Source of the DNA: Ilex aquifolium
Lineage: Eukaryota > Streptophyta > Magnoliopsida > Aquifoliales > Aquifoliaceae
Assembly: GCA_951799425.1 (NCBI GenBank)
Contig: OX637409.1
Location: 8,354,960-8,418,959, forward strand
DNA: 64,000 bases
Direction: 5' to 3'
Shown piece by piece: positions 34,816 to 46,200 of this stretch. Position 1 is the stretch's first letter. The number at the start of each line of letters is the position of its first letter. Both the position numbers and the translations under genes were made by a program. Below the pieces are notes generated by a model. That model saw only the letters and a program-made list of their open reading frames with translations, did no database searches and was not told the DNA's origin.

Positions 34816-35417
34816 ATGAAGCTTCCATACATTATTGAGGATGAAGTTGACGTGATGCTAGACTTATTAGTTGACTTTAAGCATCAAGGGAAATTACCTT
34901 TAGTAGGTAGGTATTCAAAAAGACTGCTTGATGCACAGTTAACACGTTTGCGTCGAAGGATGCCAACGTTTCATCTTTCTACGAGTGAGGTGCTGAGGGT
35001 AATCATTTTTTGGGAGCGCTAGTATAATACCATTATTGAGATGTTGAACAATGTCATGTTTTCTTAGGACACACAGAGGAAGTGTGTAGTTGAAGGCACA
35101 ATGCCTGGTGGTTTGGATTTCATACAAGTGGTTTCAATTAGTTAGTTTCACGTTCGTCTCGATAGAAAATGTAATACTATTCATACATGTTGCTCATGCT
35201 ATGGTTCTATATTTTTCACTTCGAATTGTTGCAGGATGATGGCTTTGCTTGTAACTATTGTTTGGATCCTTGTCCAAACTTTCAATTCTTAGAAGTGATT
35301 TTCAAGAACGATGTACCAAGCTCAAGCCAACAACACATTGGTAGAAGTGTTGGATCAAGCCCATCAGTGAATTCGAGGAGGGGGGAAGTGGATGTCATAG
35401 TTATTGATGATGATTGA
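34816..35417 (+). pseudogene. Downstream Harbinger frame, possible second half of the third gene
   Basis: A frame of 68 codons (MKLPYIIEDEVDVMLDLL..) rich in Leu/Arg is followed by stops and then, after an acceptor-like TTGTTGCAG near 35235, a frame ending in an acidic tail VDVIVIDDD at 35417. It lies beyond the nested element and may once have been joined to the hybrid-binding-domain frame at 33561. I do not recognise a domain here. Stops near 35022 and 35067 show decay. Confidence 0.4.
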
Positions 35418-36082
35418 CCTCGTCAGTTATCATGTAAAAAAATTTGAATATTAGTAGGGGTGCGATTCCCAAAGGCCAGAAGAATGAAATAAGATAATCA
35501 GGAAATGACTTTGGGTGGGAAGTCAAGGCCACGTTGATCGAATCTAGTGTTGCTAGAAACACATTACTACATACTTGGATTTTATATTCAGTTGTTTGGA
35601 TCTAATATACTTGGTCTACTCTTATATCAATTCTTCACTTTGCCGCCAAAAAAAAATTAAATATATTAATGTATATATTTTATTATGTATACGTGGGAAA
35701 TATTTAATTTTGTTAGGATAAGCCACCAATCCAAACAAAGGATTGGATTGAATTGGATAGATTTATGGGTAGAATGGTAAACTACTACAAAATATATGGT
35801 GTAATCCATGAGGCCCACGCAATTACAAATTTGTTTCCTAAACAAAGGTTTGGATTTGATATACTCCCTAACCTATGTATTTAAAGTGGTTGAGTGGGTT
35901 TGGGTTGGATAGGTTAGGGTATAAAAAAAGAAATCCTACCCTATCCAAACCCATTACCCAAACACGCCCTTAATTTCTCAATGAAAATGCAGATGGTGGG
36001 TTTGGTACTTGTTTGAATTACGCCTCCATTGGAAAACCAGTTGGTCTTTTGAAGCTTTTTGTCTGTGATATTGTTCGTTGAA

Positions 36083-36239
36083 GGGAAATGTTATTTGGAC
36101 TTAAAATGTGTATTTGATAATCACAACCATTAAATAGGTAGTGAGTCTCAATAAATGTTAGGACTCACAGTAAAATCAATGGTTATAATTATCAAATACA
36201 CTTTTTAGGTCTTCTTTTTAAATACATGTGGGATTGCCC
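36083..36239. mobile_element. Small MULE-type hairpin MITE with perfect 9-bp TSD
   Basis: TTCGTTGAA is present at 36074-36082 and 36240-36248. The ends are GGGAAATG and (reversed) GGGCAATC, and the 157-bp body folds on itself (GTGTATTTGATAATCACAACC against its complement at 36180-36208). Confidence 0.8.
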
Positions 36240-36428
36240 TTCGTTGAATGGTAATCAAACACACCCAAAATAAAAAAATATATCTATGTTATGTAAATAA
36301 ATATCACACATATATTATATTTATACTGAAAAACAAGTAAAAATTGAGTGAATATCACAATGTAAGACCCACTTTTTTCTATTTTTATTTTGTTTCCCTC
36401 TCTTATCTGGTTTTTTATTTTTCTTTCT

Positions 36429-37137
36429 TGGGGGGGGGGGGGGGGGGGATATAATTTCATACAAAGAGTAACTACCACGTACGAATAGAGAGAATGGTAA
36501 ATAAGTCTCGCGGAACCAGCAAGACAAGAGAATACCTAGGTGAATCGATGGCTGGAGGTGGCCAAAGGGACTCCAATGCTTAAATCAGATCGTAAGTCAG
36601 AGGGACGTATTGAGTGAATAGGCTAGCATTATGTGCCTTACCTGGTACTTGAGGCCTTTATTTATAGTAGTAGGAAGTTGAATCCTAAAGGACCTCAAAC
36701 TCTAGGTTGTGATAGGATAGACCTCATCACCAACCCCCTAGGCATTCGAGGTAGAATCGTATTAGGATGTCGGGTCCTAGGTTGTAGGACAAGATGTGGC
36801 TGCCAAGAGCGTTGTTGATCTTATCACTAGTCCCTTGATACTCGAAGTAGTGTTGGACTAGGACTCTAGGTCCTTGGCTGGTCCTTAGCTAGGTAGGAGT
36901 CTCCTAGCGAAGTTGGACAAGAGAGCTCATAGCAACAAGGAGGTAGTTGACTCGTGGAAGCCTCTAGTTGCCAATAAGCTTGAGCTGGGACCTTCCTTAG
37001 GTTAGTGCCAACCGGCAGGGACTTCTTTTTTGCTTAGCAACTCCTTAGGTGGGTCTGGGTACGTGGAATAAACCAACGAGGACCTCCCCCCAAGCTACTA
37101 CCGACCGGCAGGCAGCTGGCTCAAGTTGGTCCCCACA
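36429..37137 (-). repeat. Element B 3' LTR
   Basis: Matches the LTR at 40392-41149 along its length, for example CAAGACAAGAGAA, GGCCAAAGGGACT and TATTTATAGTAGTAGGAAG. Its low end is eroded into the poly-G tract. Confidence 0.85.
36430..36449. repeat. Poly-G tract of about 20 bases
   Basis: An uninterrupted G run at the outer edge of the left LTR of the next element. It replaces the TGCAGG expected from the partner LTR. Confidence 0.85.
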
Positions 37138-37329
37138 ATTGCCCCCATGTCCTTTTTAATTGATCAAATTAATTAAGACATGTTTTTGAAGAGTTTGGAC
37201 TTCTTTTGCCTAAGAAGCTAGGGTTTCAATTGCCTAACGAGCTTAGGGCTTTCTTCTCTCTCTTCTCCTCATTATTTACTTCCCTTTTATGTTCCTTCAC
37301 TTGGTTCACAGGTTGGAGTTTGGCTGATA

Positions 37330-37910
37330 GAGGGAAAGGAGAAGCATTCATTGTTGCTCTTACAAGGGACTTACTTTGCTCATGAGCTAGTCGAGCGATA
37401 AGAGTTGCTCAAGAGTCAAACTGAGTCTGATAGGGTCAGGGCAGACATGCTTGAGAACCAACTTAAAGATTCCAAAGTGGAGAATGTCTTCTTGAACAAA
37501 AAGGTTACTAAGGTAGACACTCGAGGTGGTGAGATTCAATGGAAACTTGCTAAGGTTAAGAGGGAGAATGCTGAGATAGAGGAGCAAGTGAATAATTTCA
37601 TCTGCGATCATTACTCTAGGATCCTGGACAAAGTCAAGAAAAAATATACAATAGAGAAGAACCAGTCCTTCAGAGATGGTTAGGGCGAAGCTCTCAAGGC
37701 AGTCGGATTAATGGGTCATATCCATCTTGGGAGGATGTTCCATGGCCTGAGATTGACTTCTTGATTCCTGAGATCATGGAGAAGTTCCTTGGTGGTGGTG
37801 GTTTGAGTCTTCTAACACTTGTGCCCCTCGTTCCGACTGAAGGGGGAGGGTCCCCACGAGTTAAGGCATCTGATACTCGAAGAGGTGGAAAATCCTTAAG
37901 AAATTCTAAG
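37330..37910 (+). pseudogene. Antisense frame of element B (coiled-coil protein)
   Basis: Opposite to the element's own direction and next to its 3' LTR, an acceptor-like TTGGTTCACAG is followed by a frame with LLKSQTESDRVRADMLENQL, strongly heptad-like over about 80 residues, then a frame change to GHISSWEDVPWPEIDFLIPE and a stop near 37911. Tat-lineage gypsy elements are known to carry an extra gene in this place and orientation; its product has no established function. Frameshift and stop make it a relic. Confidence 0.55.
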
Positions 37911-38089
37911 TAGCCTGTTGAATAATCATAGAAGTTGTTGGTCACCCGTCGAAGGCTAAGTAACTTAGAGGGCAACCTTAGAGGTTCCATGGAGACGAAG
38001 TAGACTAAAGGGCAACTGTGGAGGTAGCATGGAGGCTAAGTATCCTTGGAGGTTGCATGGAGGCCAAGTATCCTAGAGGAGCAACCATA

Positions 38090-38590
38090 AAGGTTGGCTA
38101 GAGGCGTAGGAACCTTGAGGTGTAACCATGAAGGTTGGCATAAGGTGCAATCACGGAGGTTGGCTTGAGGTTCAATCAAGGAGGTTGGCTTGAGGTGCAA
38201 CTACGGCAGTTGGCTTGAGGTGCAACCAAGGAGGTTGGCTTGAGATGCAAGCACGGGGGTTTGCTTGAGGTGCAAACACGGGGGTTTGCTTGAGGTGTAA
38301 CCATTGGGGTTGGCTTGAGGTGCACCAAGGAGGATGGATGGAGGTGTAACTAAGGGGGTTGGCTTGAGGTTCAACCATAGGGGTTGGCTTGAGGTGCAAC
38401 CACGGGGGTTGGCTTGAGGTGCAACCATGAGGGTGGGCTTGAGGTGCAACCAAGGAGGTTGGCTGGAGGTGCAACCACGGGGGTTGGCAACAGATGCAAC
38501 CAATGAGGTTAGTTTGAGGTGCAACCACGAGGGTTGACTTGAGGTGCAACCACAGAGGTTGACTTGAGGTGCAACCATGGAGGCTGCAAT
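38090..38590. repeat. 25-bp minisatellite, about 19 copies
   Basis: The unit CACGGGGGTTGGCTTGAGGT plus GCAAC repeats with an exact 25-bp step, for example at 38401, 38426, 38451 and 38476. Because 25 is not a multiple of three, a reading frame cycles through all phases every 75 bases, which explains the long repetitive minus-strand frames (HLKPT / VAPQAN / CTSSQP). Confidence 0.9.
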
Positions 38591-38759
38591 AATCACAAAT
38601 AGAGGAACACTTAGAGTTGTGAAAAATAAACTTCTCCTTACTAATCAACGAGAACGAGAAACAAATGTCTTTGAAGAGTTATTGAAATAATAAGACATTG
38701 TTGAATAAGCTAAAAGTAAAACTTAGTTATCTGGTTGGTCATCTGATTGGATTTGTTAC

Positions 38760-40332
38760 TCTTCTCGCTCCTTGATTTTTTTTTCCTTGTCAATGTACCG
38801 AGAAAGGTGGCCTTGCTTGACCAACTCTTCTAGGTGGTGCTTAAGTGCCAAGCAATTCTCCGTCCCGTGGCCTTTGTCCTTGTGATAAGAATATTGGAGG
38901 TTTTGATCCCGCTTTGATGGATCTCCTATTATAGATGGTCACCTAAAATACTCCTTGTCTTTGATTTAGTTCAGGACTTGATAGATAGGCTCCTTGAAGA
39001 CAGTGTTGGTTCCTTGGTAAGAGTCTCTTATTCCCTTGGATGACTCGTCTCTCCTTGATGCGTTGGGAGTGTTGTCTTCCTCAATCTAGTTCTTCTTTGG
39101 TAGCCGGTCGACTGGTCTATTGTCGTCCTCCACCTTCACGTACCTCTTGATATACTCTTACAAGTGTGACATACTTTGGGGAGACCACATGGTGAGGTGC
39201 TTCCTTAATTCCCTTTTCTTTGGGAGGCCCAAACGGGAAGAGACAACAACGGTCTTTTCATCGCATTCTTCTATGTCAGTATAGGTTTCTAAGTACCTCG
39301 TGGCATACTCATGTAGACTTTCTCCTGAATATTAGCTATGAATCGAGAAACGAACTCCCTTGTGAGTTGTTCCTAAGAGAAGACCAAATTCACGGGCATC
39401 CCATGGAATGACTTAAGAGCTAACCTCCCCAAACTTGAGGGGAATATCTTACACATCAACAGATCATTTCTCTTCCAGAGGGCCATCTAATTAGTAAAGG
39501 CCTCAATGTGGATGACAAACTTTCTATCATACAACTCGAAGGATGGAGGAGAGAACTTACATGGAGGCTTGACTTCTTGTTTGGACCGAACAAAAAGAGT
39601 AGTAGTCATTTTTACAAGGGTCTATCTTGCCCTCTCTTTCGCTGAATATATGAGGTCATCTTAAGTGAAGTTGTGTTGCAACTGGGTGGCCACTTCACGG
39701 GCTGGTTCAGAGCCCTTACGCTTTGTTCTTCTATAATCATCGTACCAATTATCTTGTGTAGAGTGACGAGTTGAACTCCCATACTTTTCTCTACACTCCC
39801 TAGGGCGGCATTCCCTATGTGAATCACCTCCCCTCTCCATATGACAAGGAGGGTTTCGTCTGGGTGAAGGGTCCTTAGGAAAACGTTGAGAAGTAGTGTG
39901 TATCGGTGAATATCTGCCTTGACGCCAATTATGGGTGGAATAGCTCCTTGCCAACAACCTCCTCTTGTGACTGGTAGATTGAGCCTCATGTGAGTGATCA
40001 TTGTGGTGGTCACTTTGACAAGGTGGGCGTATGACCGGACTAGCAAGTTTTTTTCCCCTTTGGAGAAGTAGCCCTTACTTGAGGGCTTCTAACTCTTTCG
40101 TCTTCTTCTTTATTGCCTCATGGTAATCCATCTCAGTAGCTAACCTACCTTCTGCACCAATGACAGGTAGGTTGCAATGAGAAGGAGGTTTTTCTTTAGA
40201 GTGCTTATATCCATCATGGAGTAGTACGTCCTCTAATAATTGGAGGTCATAGGTAGTGGGATCTTCAAGGATTGGAGGTAATGGAAGTGTCATGCAGATG
40301 GCTCCTGGGATGAGGGCTCTCTCACCGGACAT
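38760..40332 (-). pseudogene. Element B gag, frameshifted
   Basis: It starts MSGERALIPGAICMTLPLPP at 40332 and runs about 85 codons to a stop. The Retrotrans_gag core is recognisable near 39300-39560 (PPCKFSPPSFELYD, then FHGMPVN and LTREFVSRFIANIQ). The C-terminal zinc-binding-like segment YHKDKGHGTENCLALKHHLE lies near 38850. Many stops and frame changes. The role is capsid formation for the retrotransposon. Confidence 0.7.
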
Positions 40333-40391
40333 CGTTCAAGGCTTCTTCATTGGTAGAAAACTTAGTCGTTTCCCACAAACGGTGTCAATTA

Positions 40392-41149
40392 TGCAGGAAT
40401 AATTTCACACACATAGTAACCACCTTATACAAATACAGAGGGTCGTGAAGAAGCCTCATAGAACTTGCGAGACAAGAGAACACATAGGTGAACCAATCGC
40501 CGGAGGCGGCCAAAGGGACTTCAATGCTTAAGTCAGATCGCATGTCAGAGAGAAGTATTGAGTGCATAGGCTAGGATTGAATGTCTTACCTGGTACTCAG
40601 GACCTTTATTTATAGTGGTAGGAAGTTGAATCTTAAATGACCTCAAACTCTAGGTTGTGATATGATAGACCTCATCATCAACTCCCTAGACATTCGAAGT
40701 AGATTTGTACTAGGATGATGGGTTCTAGGTTATAGGACGAGATGTGCCTGCCACGAGGTGTTGTTGATCTTATCACTAGTCCCTTGATACTCAAAGTAGT
40801 GTTGGATTAGGACTCTAGGTCCTTGGCTGGTCCTTAGCTAGGTAGGAGTCTCCTAGCGAAGGTGGACAAGAGTGTTTGTAGCAACTTAGGTAGCAAGGAG
40901 GTAGCTGACTCGTGGAAGCCTCTGGTTGCCAATAAGCTTGAGCTAGGACCTTCCTTAGGTTAGTGTCAATCGGTAGGGACTTCCCTTTTGCCTAGCAACT
41001 CCTTACGTGGGTCTGGGTACGTGGAATAGACCAACGAGAACCTCCCCCTAAGCTACTGCCGACTGGCAGGCACTGACCCAATCTACAACCAACCGACAGG
41101 AAACTAGCCCAAGTTGGTGCGTACCGGCAGTGAGTGTCTGGTCCCCACA
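40392..41149 (-). repeat. Element B 5' LTR (758 bp)
   Basis: On the minus strand it begins TGTGGGGACC and ends CCTGCA just before the primer-binding site. The TATA box lies near 40610. Confidence 0.85.
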
Positions 41150-41608
41150 CTTTCACTTCAATTTTTTATTTTTTTCTTCTTTTTTTTTTTAGTTCATTAT
41201 CCAAATTCTTATTGTTAATTTTTTGGTGTACATGTACTTTTTGTGATAATCGAATTGGATCCAAATCAAGAAAAACTTAATCGAATTTGAATATATATCA
41301 ATTTGGTCTATAGCCGATCCGTTGACAGGGTTACTTACCAGTGGGACTGGTAGACAATCCCTTATGAAAATCACTTTCATTGGTCTCTAGCCTAAAACAG
41401 AAACTGGATAAAATCTCCATGCTTACAATAACACTATCTTCCGCAGTACACACGATGTGTGAGTTGTTAAAAAATGATAAAGAAATCGATAAGTGTTAAA
41501 TCTAAATAGAAGCATGAGTTTTGTATACGTGCCATCGATGAAATCTATGATAAACATTTAAATTGTTCAACATTGTACAATAAATTCTTTTATGAATTCT
41601 TTTATGGT
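41150..41608. other. Intergenic, no gene seen
   Basis: AT-rich flank without supported features. Confidence 0.5.
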
Positions 41609-42112
41609 CTATTTGGTAGGGTAGATGAAAAAATGAAAAGATGAAAAGTAGCAATGATACACTTTTCATCCTTCTAGAAAAGAATCATTTCTTCCTTCCT
41701 TTGTGTTTGGTAAAAGTGATGGAAATTAGGAAGGATTGATTTTTTTTTGTGTTTGATAAGATGGAAAAAATATTTATTTTTTATTTTTTTTATTAAAAAA
41801 ATATAAATATATATTTTACCATTATATATATGAAATTAATGTATATATAATATGTAAATGATAAATATGATGTATTTTTATATCAAATGATATATAAAAA
41901 AATAACATACATTTCAACACATTTAATTAACTTTACATTCACTTTTCCTCTCAATTTTAGAGGGATTGATTTTGGTAAATTAAAAAGAAAGTTAATCCAT
42001 CAACTTTTTCATCCTTCTTATTTTCCTTCTTTACCAGACATGTTTTATCTATCCTTTCAACTTTCCATCCTTCCAAATTTTCATTATTTCATTTTTTTAT
42101 TGTACCAAATGA
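41609..42112. mobile_element. TIR element, same family as 11731-12893
   Basis: The left end TCTATTTGGTAGGGTAGATG and right end (reversed) TTTCATTTGGTACAATAA are inverted. The body shares AAGTTAATCCATC..TTTTTCATCCTTC with the copy in the P450 intron. Confidence 0.55.
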
Positions 42113-42242
42113 AATATTAGAGTGGACACTAGAATAAATCTCTTTAGTAACAGGATTAAATATGTAATAACTTGGAAGAAATGAACAAGTCTATAAAAAG
42201 AAAAAAGTAACAATATGCCTTGACTCTAATTATGAGAAAGGC

Positions 42243-42540
42243 TATGGTACCACCGCGGTACAGTACTAAAAATTATAAGTTTTTAAGGTCAAATTATAAC
42301 TTTTTAAGATATAAGTTATAATTTGTAAAAGATATGATCGATCATGGAAGGTTGAGATCAATACTGAAAGTTACAACTTTTAAGGTTAAGTTACAACTTT
42401 TAAATGTCAAATTACAACTCATAAGAGAGAAGTTATAACTATACTATGATCGATCATAACTTTCTCATGAACAATTATACGTGTAATTGTAGGATAAAAA
42501 GTTATAATTTTTTATTACGGTACCCAAAAAAATCGATGTC
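42243..42540. repeat. Inverted-repeat segment, possible MITE
   Basis: GGTACCACCGCGGTAC..AAAAATTATAA at the left is mirrored by TTATAATTTTTTATTACGGTACC at the right; the centre repeats AAGTTACAACTTTTAA. Boundaries are uncertain. Confidence 0.4.
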
Positions 42541-42661
42541 ATACATTTTCCCCAAATTATGATCCATGATTTCTCAAAAATTATTGTATTCAGTTTTAAG
42601 AATCACAAGGCTGTTCTCTGTCCCACAATTAAATGTGAAGTGGTATGGAATATTAATACCA

Positions 42662-42745
42662 TGGCGCTCTTCTAACTCAGATGGGCTAAAAGGTAGAGTA
42701 CCAGAGCAGGGGACCTGGGTTAGGCACAACCAGTGATGTAACTAT
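42662..42745 (+). mobile_element. tRNA-derived SINE-like fragment
   Basis: CTAACTCAGATGGGCTAAAAGG resembles a Pol III A box and GGGGACCTGGGTTAGGCAC a B box about 30 bases later. Arms do not pair into a cloverleaf, so it is not a tRNA gene. Confidence 0.45.
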
Positions 42746-43508
42746 TAAGGCCCCTCTTGGACAAAAACCCTTATATAGATATTGTATTTATAAAATTGTT
42801 CAATTATATGTAATTTAATGATCCTCTAAAAATATCATAATTATTGTTTTGAGGAACAAAGACGTAACATAAATTCCCAAAAAACTATGTACTCACCGAT
42901 TCAAGTCGGTGTTATATATATGACTTCGTATATGACTCTTTTTGAGTAAATGCATCTATTTATTTTTTTTAAATCATTAAATAATTTTTTGAACTAAGCC
43001 AAAGCAATGGATTATTTGTATAGTAGAGCATGTATTGAGTTATAATTTTTAGATTATTTGATGAATCAAGTTGAAATTGTTTATTATCGTTATTTGATCA
43101 GTATTTATAATTAATCGGACAAAATTGAATCAATTCTCTTGATTTAATTAAAAATAGATAATATTGTAATGTATCATGTTAAAGTTAATTTTGTAAGTTT
43201 TACATAACTAAAAATTTAACATTAACGATAACTTATAAAAGAATCTCACTGAATATCACTATTCGACGGTCATTAATAAACGAGATAGGTGATCTACTAC
43301 ATGAGAAATTGAGAGAAAATATAAGGGAACTAAACCACAACTTGGGTATCCTTTTTTAATTGTTGATTGCAGAGTATTTGAAGCATTGCAAATGGCGTCT
43401 TTAGCTTCTCTTATGTTTTCATCTTTACCATTTGATGAGAGTATAATTCGAGGATGAGATCATATGTTATAATTCTTAGTAGTACGTTACATCTTATGAT
43501 ATCATATG
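42746..43508. other. Intergenic, no gene seen
   Basis: AT-rich. A short ATG frame (MASLASLMFSSLPFDES) follows an acceptor-like TTGATTGCAG at about 43372 but is too short to support a gene. Confidence 0.45.
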
Positions 43509-44660
43509 TGATGGGACATTTTGGCAATCACTGAGGGAACGACATGCATCACCAGCACAGTCCTCGGCGTGCGGAGGCCCTCCTCGGCATCATGCCTCAC
43601 CTGTATGTCAGCAATTCCATTATATTTCGGCATCCGGTGATGACTCACCTCGGCATCGACCACCATGAGTCCTTGCCATCATGCCTGACCACCATGAGTC
43701 CTTGCCATCATGCTTCACCCATATGTCGACAACTCCGTTATACTTTAGCATCCGGTGATGACTCACCTCGGTGTCAACCACCATGCAGGAGGATAAACTT
43801 TGACTTCAAAGATAGAGATGATTGACAAAGGCAAACACGCCAGTGATCAAGATAAAGGAGCCTTTGAGTATTACGGCTTGGGGGCGGGGTTGACTCTCAG
43901 TTATTGGCCCCCCCTCTCCAAGGCAATCAGAATGCTAAGAAAAGTAATTCAATGACCAATGATAAAGATGTACGGTGTACATAATAATTAATTCTTGACC
44001 CCTCGAAGGGGAGATTGACGAAAATGCCCCCGCACATGCACGACCATGTCCGGGGGCATTAAATAATTTGACAAAAGCAAGAGACACATTTATTACTCGG
44101 TGGGGCTGAGAAAGGTACATTAAGTGCTTGGGGTCCCGAATGAAAATTTGCTGAAACACTTGGTGTAGAGAAAAATAGACGTTTTACTCGAGATTTGTGC
44201 ACCAAATGTTGTCCCCTGTAGAAAACAACTAGGAGCTTTCCCTCCAAGGGGACCCTACTGTCCACCTCAGTCAACTCTTGGAAGGTATAAATAGCACAGT
44301 CAAGCTCAAAGAAAAGGTAGACAACTCCTTGTCTAAGCAATACAACAGTGTTCTCCTACCCTTTCTCGAATATTGACTTGAGCGTCGGAGGGGTCACGCC
44401 AGAGAACAGTACGCCCTTCTAACTCTTCTTTCTTGAGTTACATGTCACTATTAAGGCCCTTTTAGTGGGTTGATCGTTTGCAAAGGAAGGTTCCACTACT
44501 GTTCATTACCCACCATCCCTAAAGTCCTATACGCAGCTCCATAGTTGTTCACTATGGGAAGCACATGAAGGGTATCATTTAGGTGACGTTCTTGGGAGGC
44601 GTGAGCTCATCAAGGGAAAGATCTTTCACCGCATTTATTATGTAGAAATCACCCCACACA
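43509..44660 (+). repeat. Element C 5' LTR (1152 bp)
   Basis: Contains the duplicated block CTCGGCATCATGCC..GGTGATGACTCACCTCGG and a TATA-like TATAAATAGCACA at about 44286. Ends ACCCCACACA. Confidence 0.9.
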
Positions 44661-44680
44661 ATTTGGCGTCATCTATGGGA
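44661..44680 (+). promoter_or_regulatory. Element C primer-binding region
   Basis: ATTTGGCGTCATCTATGGG follows the LTR directly. It is close to the TTTGGCGCC site seen in element E with one internal change. Confidence 0.65.
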
Positions 44681-44777
44681 AACGACCAGTTTTTCTAGTG
44701 ACAGTGACCACGGTGAGCACTTGTTGAAAAGAAAAGGTCCTCAACAAACAACTATAGATGTTTCGGCTCTGTCCATG

Positions 44778-46170
44778 TCAAGGATGAAGGACCATGTCGA
44801 AAGTGTCAACAAGGAGCATCCACGTCGGTCCAGAGAAAAGACCCACCAGACTGAATCAAGTTATGGGGGTAAGAGAGGAGGACCCCTCGCTTGCTAGCTC
44901 GTCGACCTCATCGAGTAATGACTGGGGAGCCATTTGAAGCAAATCGAGGAGAACAACTTGAATGTTCTCAATTGACTCGACGAGTTTGCTCTCTCCAGGG
45001 GGGTTTTTTGAAGCATACAACCGTCAAAAGAACGCTCTGTCAAAGAGGTGGGGCGTAGCGAATTGAGGAGCCGCCTTGGCAATGGAGCAGAAGGCTGCAA
45101 GGCTCCAAAACACCCGAGTGCTAATGTACATAACTCGAAGGTTCAAGCCAAAAGGATCAAACCATTGGCTCAAAAAGACCTCTGTTGGCGACTATCCAAG
45201 CAAGGGGGCGACGAGGAGTCTTATAAGGGGTCAACCCTCTCTGTAAAGGACACAGCATGCCGTGATCGTGGTGAGAAAAAGTACTATAGGGACGAGGAAG
45301 ACCTGAGGTCCAAACTGGACTCAAAGAGAATGGAGAGTTTCGTTCGTGACTGCTACATAGATACCAACGATGAAGCCATCCAGTCACCATGCAATAGGAA
45401 TATCAGGGAAGTGGAGGTGCCAAAGAAGTTTGTCGTCCTACGATTCATGGTTTATGATGTACGCTCCGACCCGAAGGCACACCTCCGACAGTATAAACAG
45501 TTGATGTCGCTGTATCACTCAGATCATAGACTGTTGTGGCAAGTGTTCTCGATGTGCCTTGGCGACACAAGAATGAAATGGTATGAGGCCCTTCCACCTG
45601 ACAACATTGGATCTTGAAAATAACTAACCAGACAGTTTGCCACAGGGTTCATCACCGGGAGCAAACGCCGCAAAGATGTGGGATCCCTGTTGACCCTCCG
45701 ATGGAGAGAAGGAGAAACGCTCTACCAGTATGCCACCCGCTACTAGGAGGAGGTCAATGAGGTAGAGGAGTGTTCTGAAGTAATGACGACCACTTCTTTC
45801 CGACTTAGGTTATCCCGAGACACCAACATGTACAGATCCTTGACAAAGCGGACTCCAGCAAACATGGGTGAGTTGATGGCTCGTATCAACAAGTACTCGA
45901 ATGTGGAAGATGAGTTGGTAGGGAGCCAGGGGAAAAGTTCGGCTCCGAATAAAAAAGACAAGGAGAAAGACAAGGTCCCTCCTAAAAAAAGGTTTGACTT
46001 TGGCAACAGGAAACCCCTTTCGAGGAATTCATATCGTGTTCAAAGAGCCCATCTAAAAGTTGTTACACAAGATTTAGAATGATCCATTTTTTAAATGGCC
46101 GTCTAAGATGCAGGGCAATCCCTCCTCTAAGTGCTCCTATCACAAGGATATGGGATACCTCAAGGAGGAC
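44778..46170 (+). pseudogene. Element C gag
   Basis: A likely start is MSRMKDHVES at 44778, broken near 44900. The long frame from 45048 has a basic, charged N-terminus, then the Retrotrans_gag core: PKAHLRQYKQLMSLYHSD and MKWYEALPPDNIGS, followed by a TGA where Trp is usual and the FITGSKRRKDV helix. From 45783 comes the NMGELMARINKYSNVED linker and a Lys-rich run. A zinc-like YHKDMGYLKED lies near 46140. Stops at 45615 and elsewhere inactivate it. Confidence 0.8.
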
Positions 46171-46200
46171 TGACGAGTATACAAAGCCTTCCTAGAGAAG

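Larger units (their letters stand above)
29426..35969 (+). mobile_element. PIF/Harbinger transposon, near full length, TSD TTA, inactivated
   Basis: TTA flanks both ends (29423-29425 and 35970-35972). The left end GGGTGTATTTGGTTAGTGGG and the right end (reversed) GGGCGTGTTTGGGTAATGGG agree at 16 of 20 positions. Inside, all on the plus strand, are a DDE transposase relic (30843-32215), a Myb/SANT-like protein (32395-33159), an RNase HI N-terminal-type domain (33561-33733) and a downstream frame (34816-35417). The first two are the standard two-gene set of plant PIF/Harbinger elements. A TAGGGGTG-type element (33914-34630) and a hairpin (29582-29726) are nested inside. Because both ends belong to a common family, the pairing of these exact termini is probable rather than certain. 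Confidence 0.75.
36428..41149 (-). mobile_element. Ty3/gypsy retrotransposon B (minus strand), pol-less
   Basis: Two direct LTRs, 36429-37137 and 40392-41149, enclose 3.25 kb. On the minus strand both have TATAAATA near 36660 and 40610. After the right-hand (5') LTR comes AATTGACACCGTTTGTGGG, a decayed TTGGCGCC-type primer site, and before the left-hand (3') LTR is the purine tract ATGGGGGCAAT. CTTTC occurs just outside both ends (36423-36427 and 41150-41154), a candidate target duplication. The interior has gag (38760-40332), a 25-bp minisatellite and an antisense frame, but no protease, reverse transcriptase or integrase that I can see. It depends on a partner element for movement, by inference. 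Confidence 0.8.

Noticed and set aside
38172-38648. 158- and 131-codon minus-strand frames
   Set aside because: Both are products of the 25-bp minisatellite, which has no stop in its cycling phases; not a gene.
42662-42745. Possible tRNA gene
   Set aside because: A- and B-box-like strings exist, but acceptor and anticodon arms do not pair and the B box has GGTTAGG in place of GGTTCGA; better read as a SINE-like relic.
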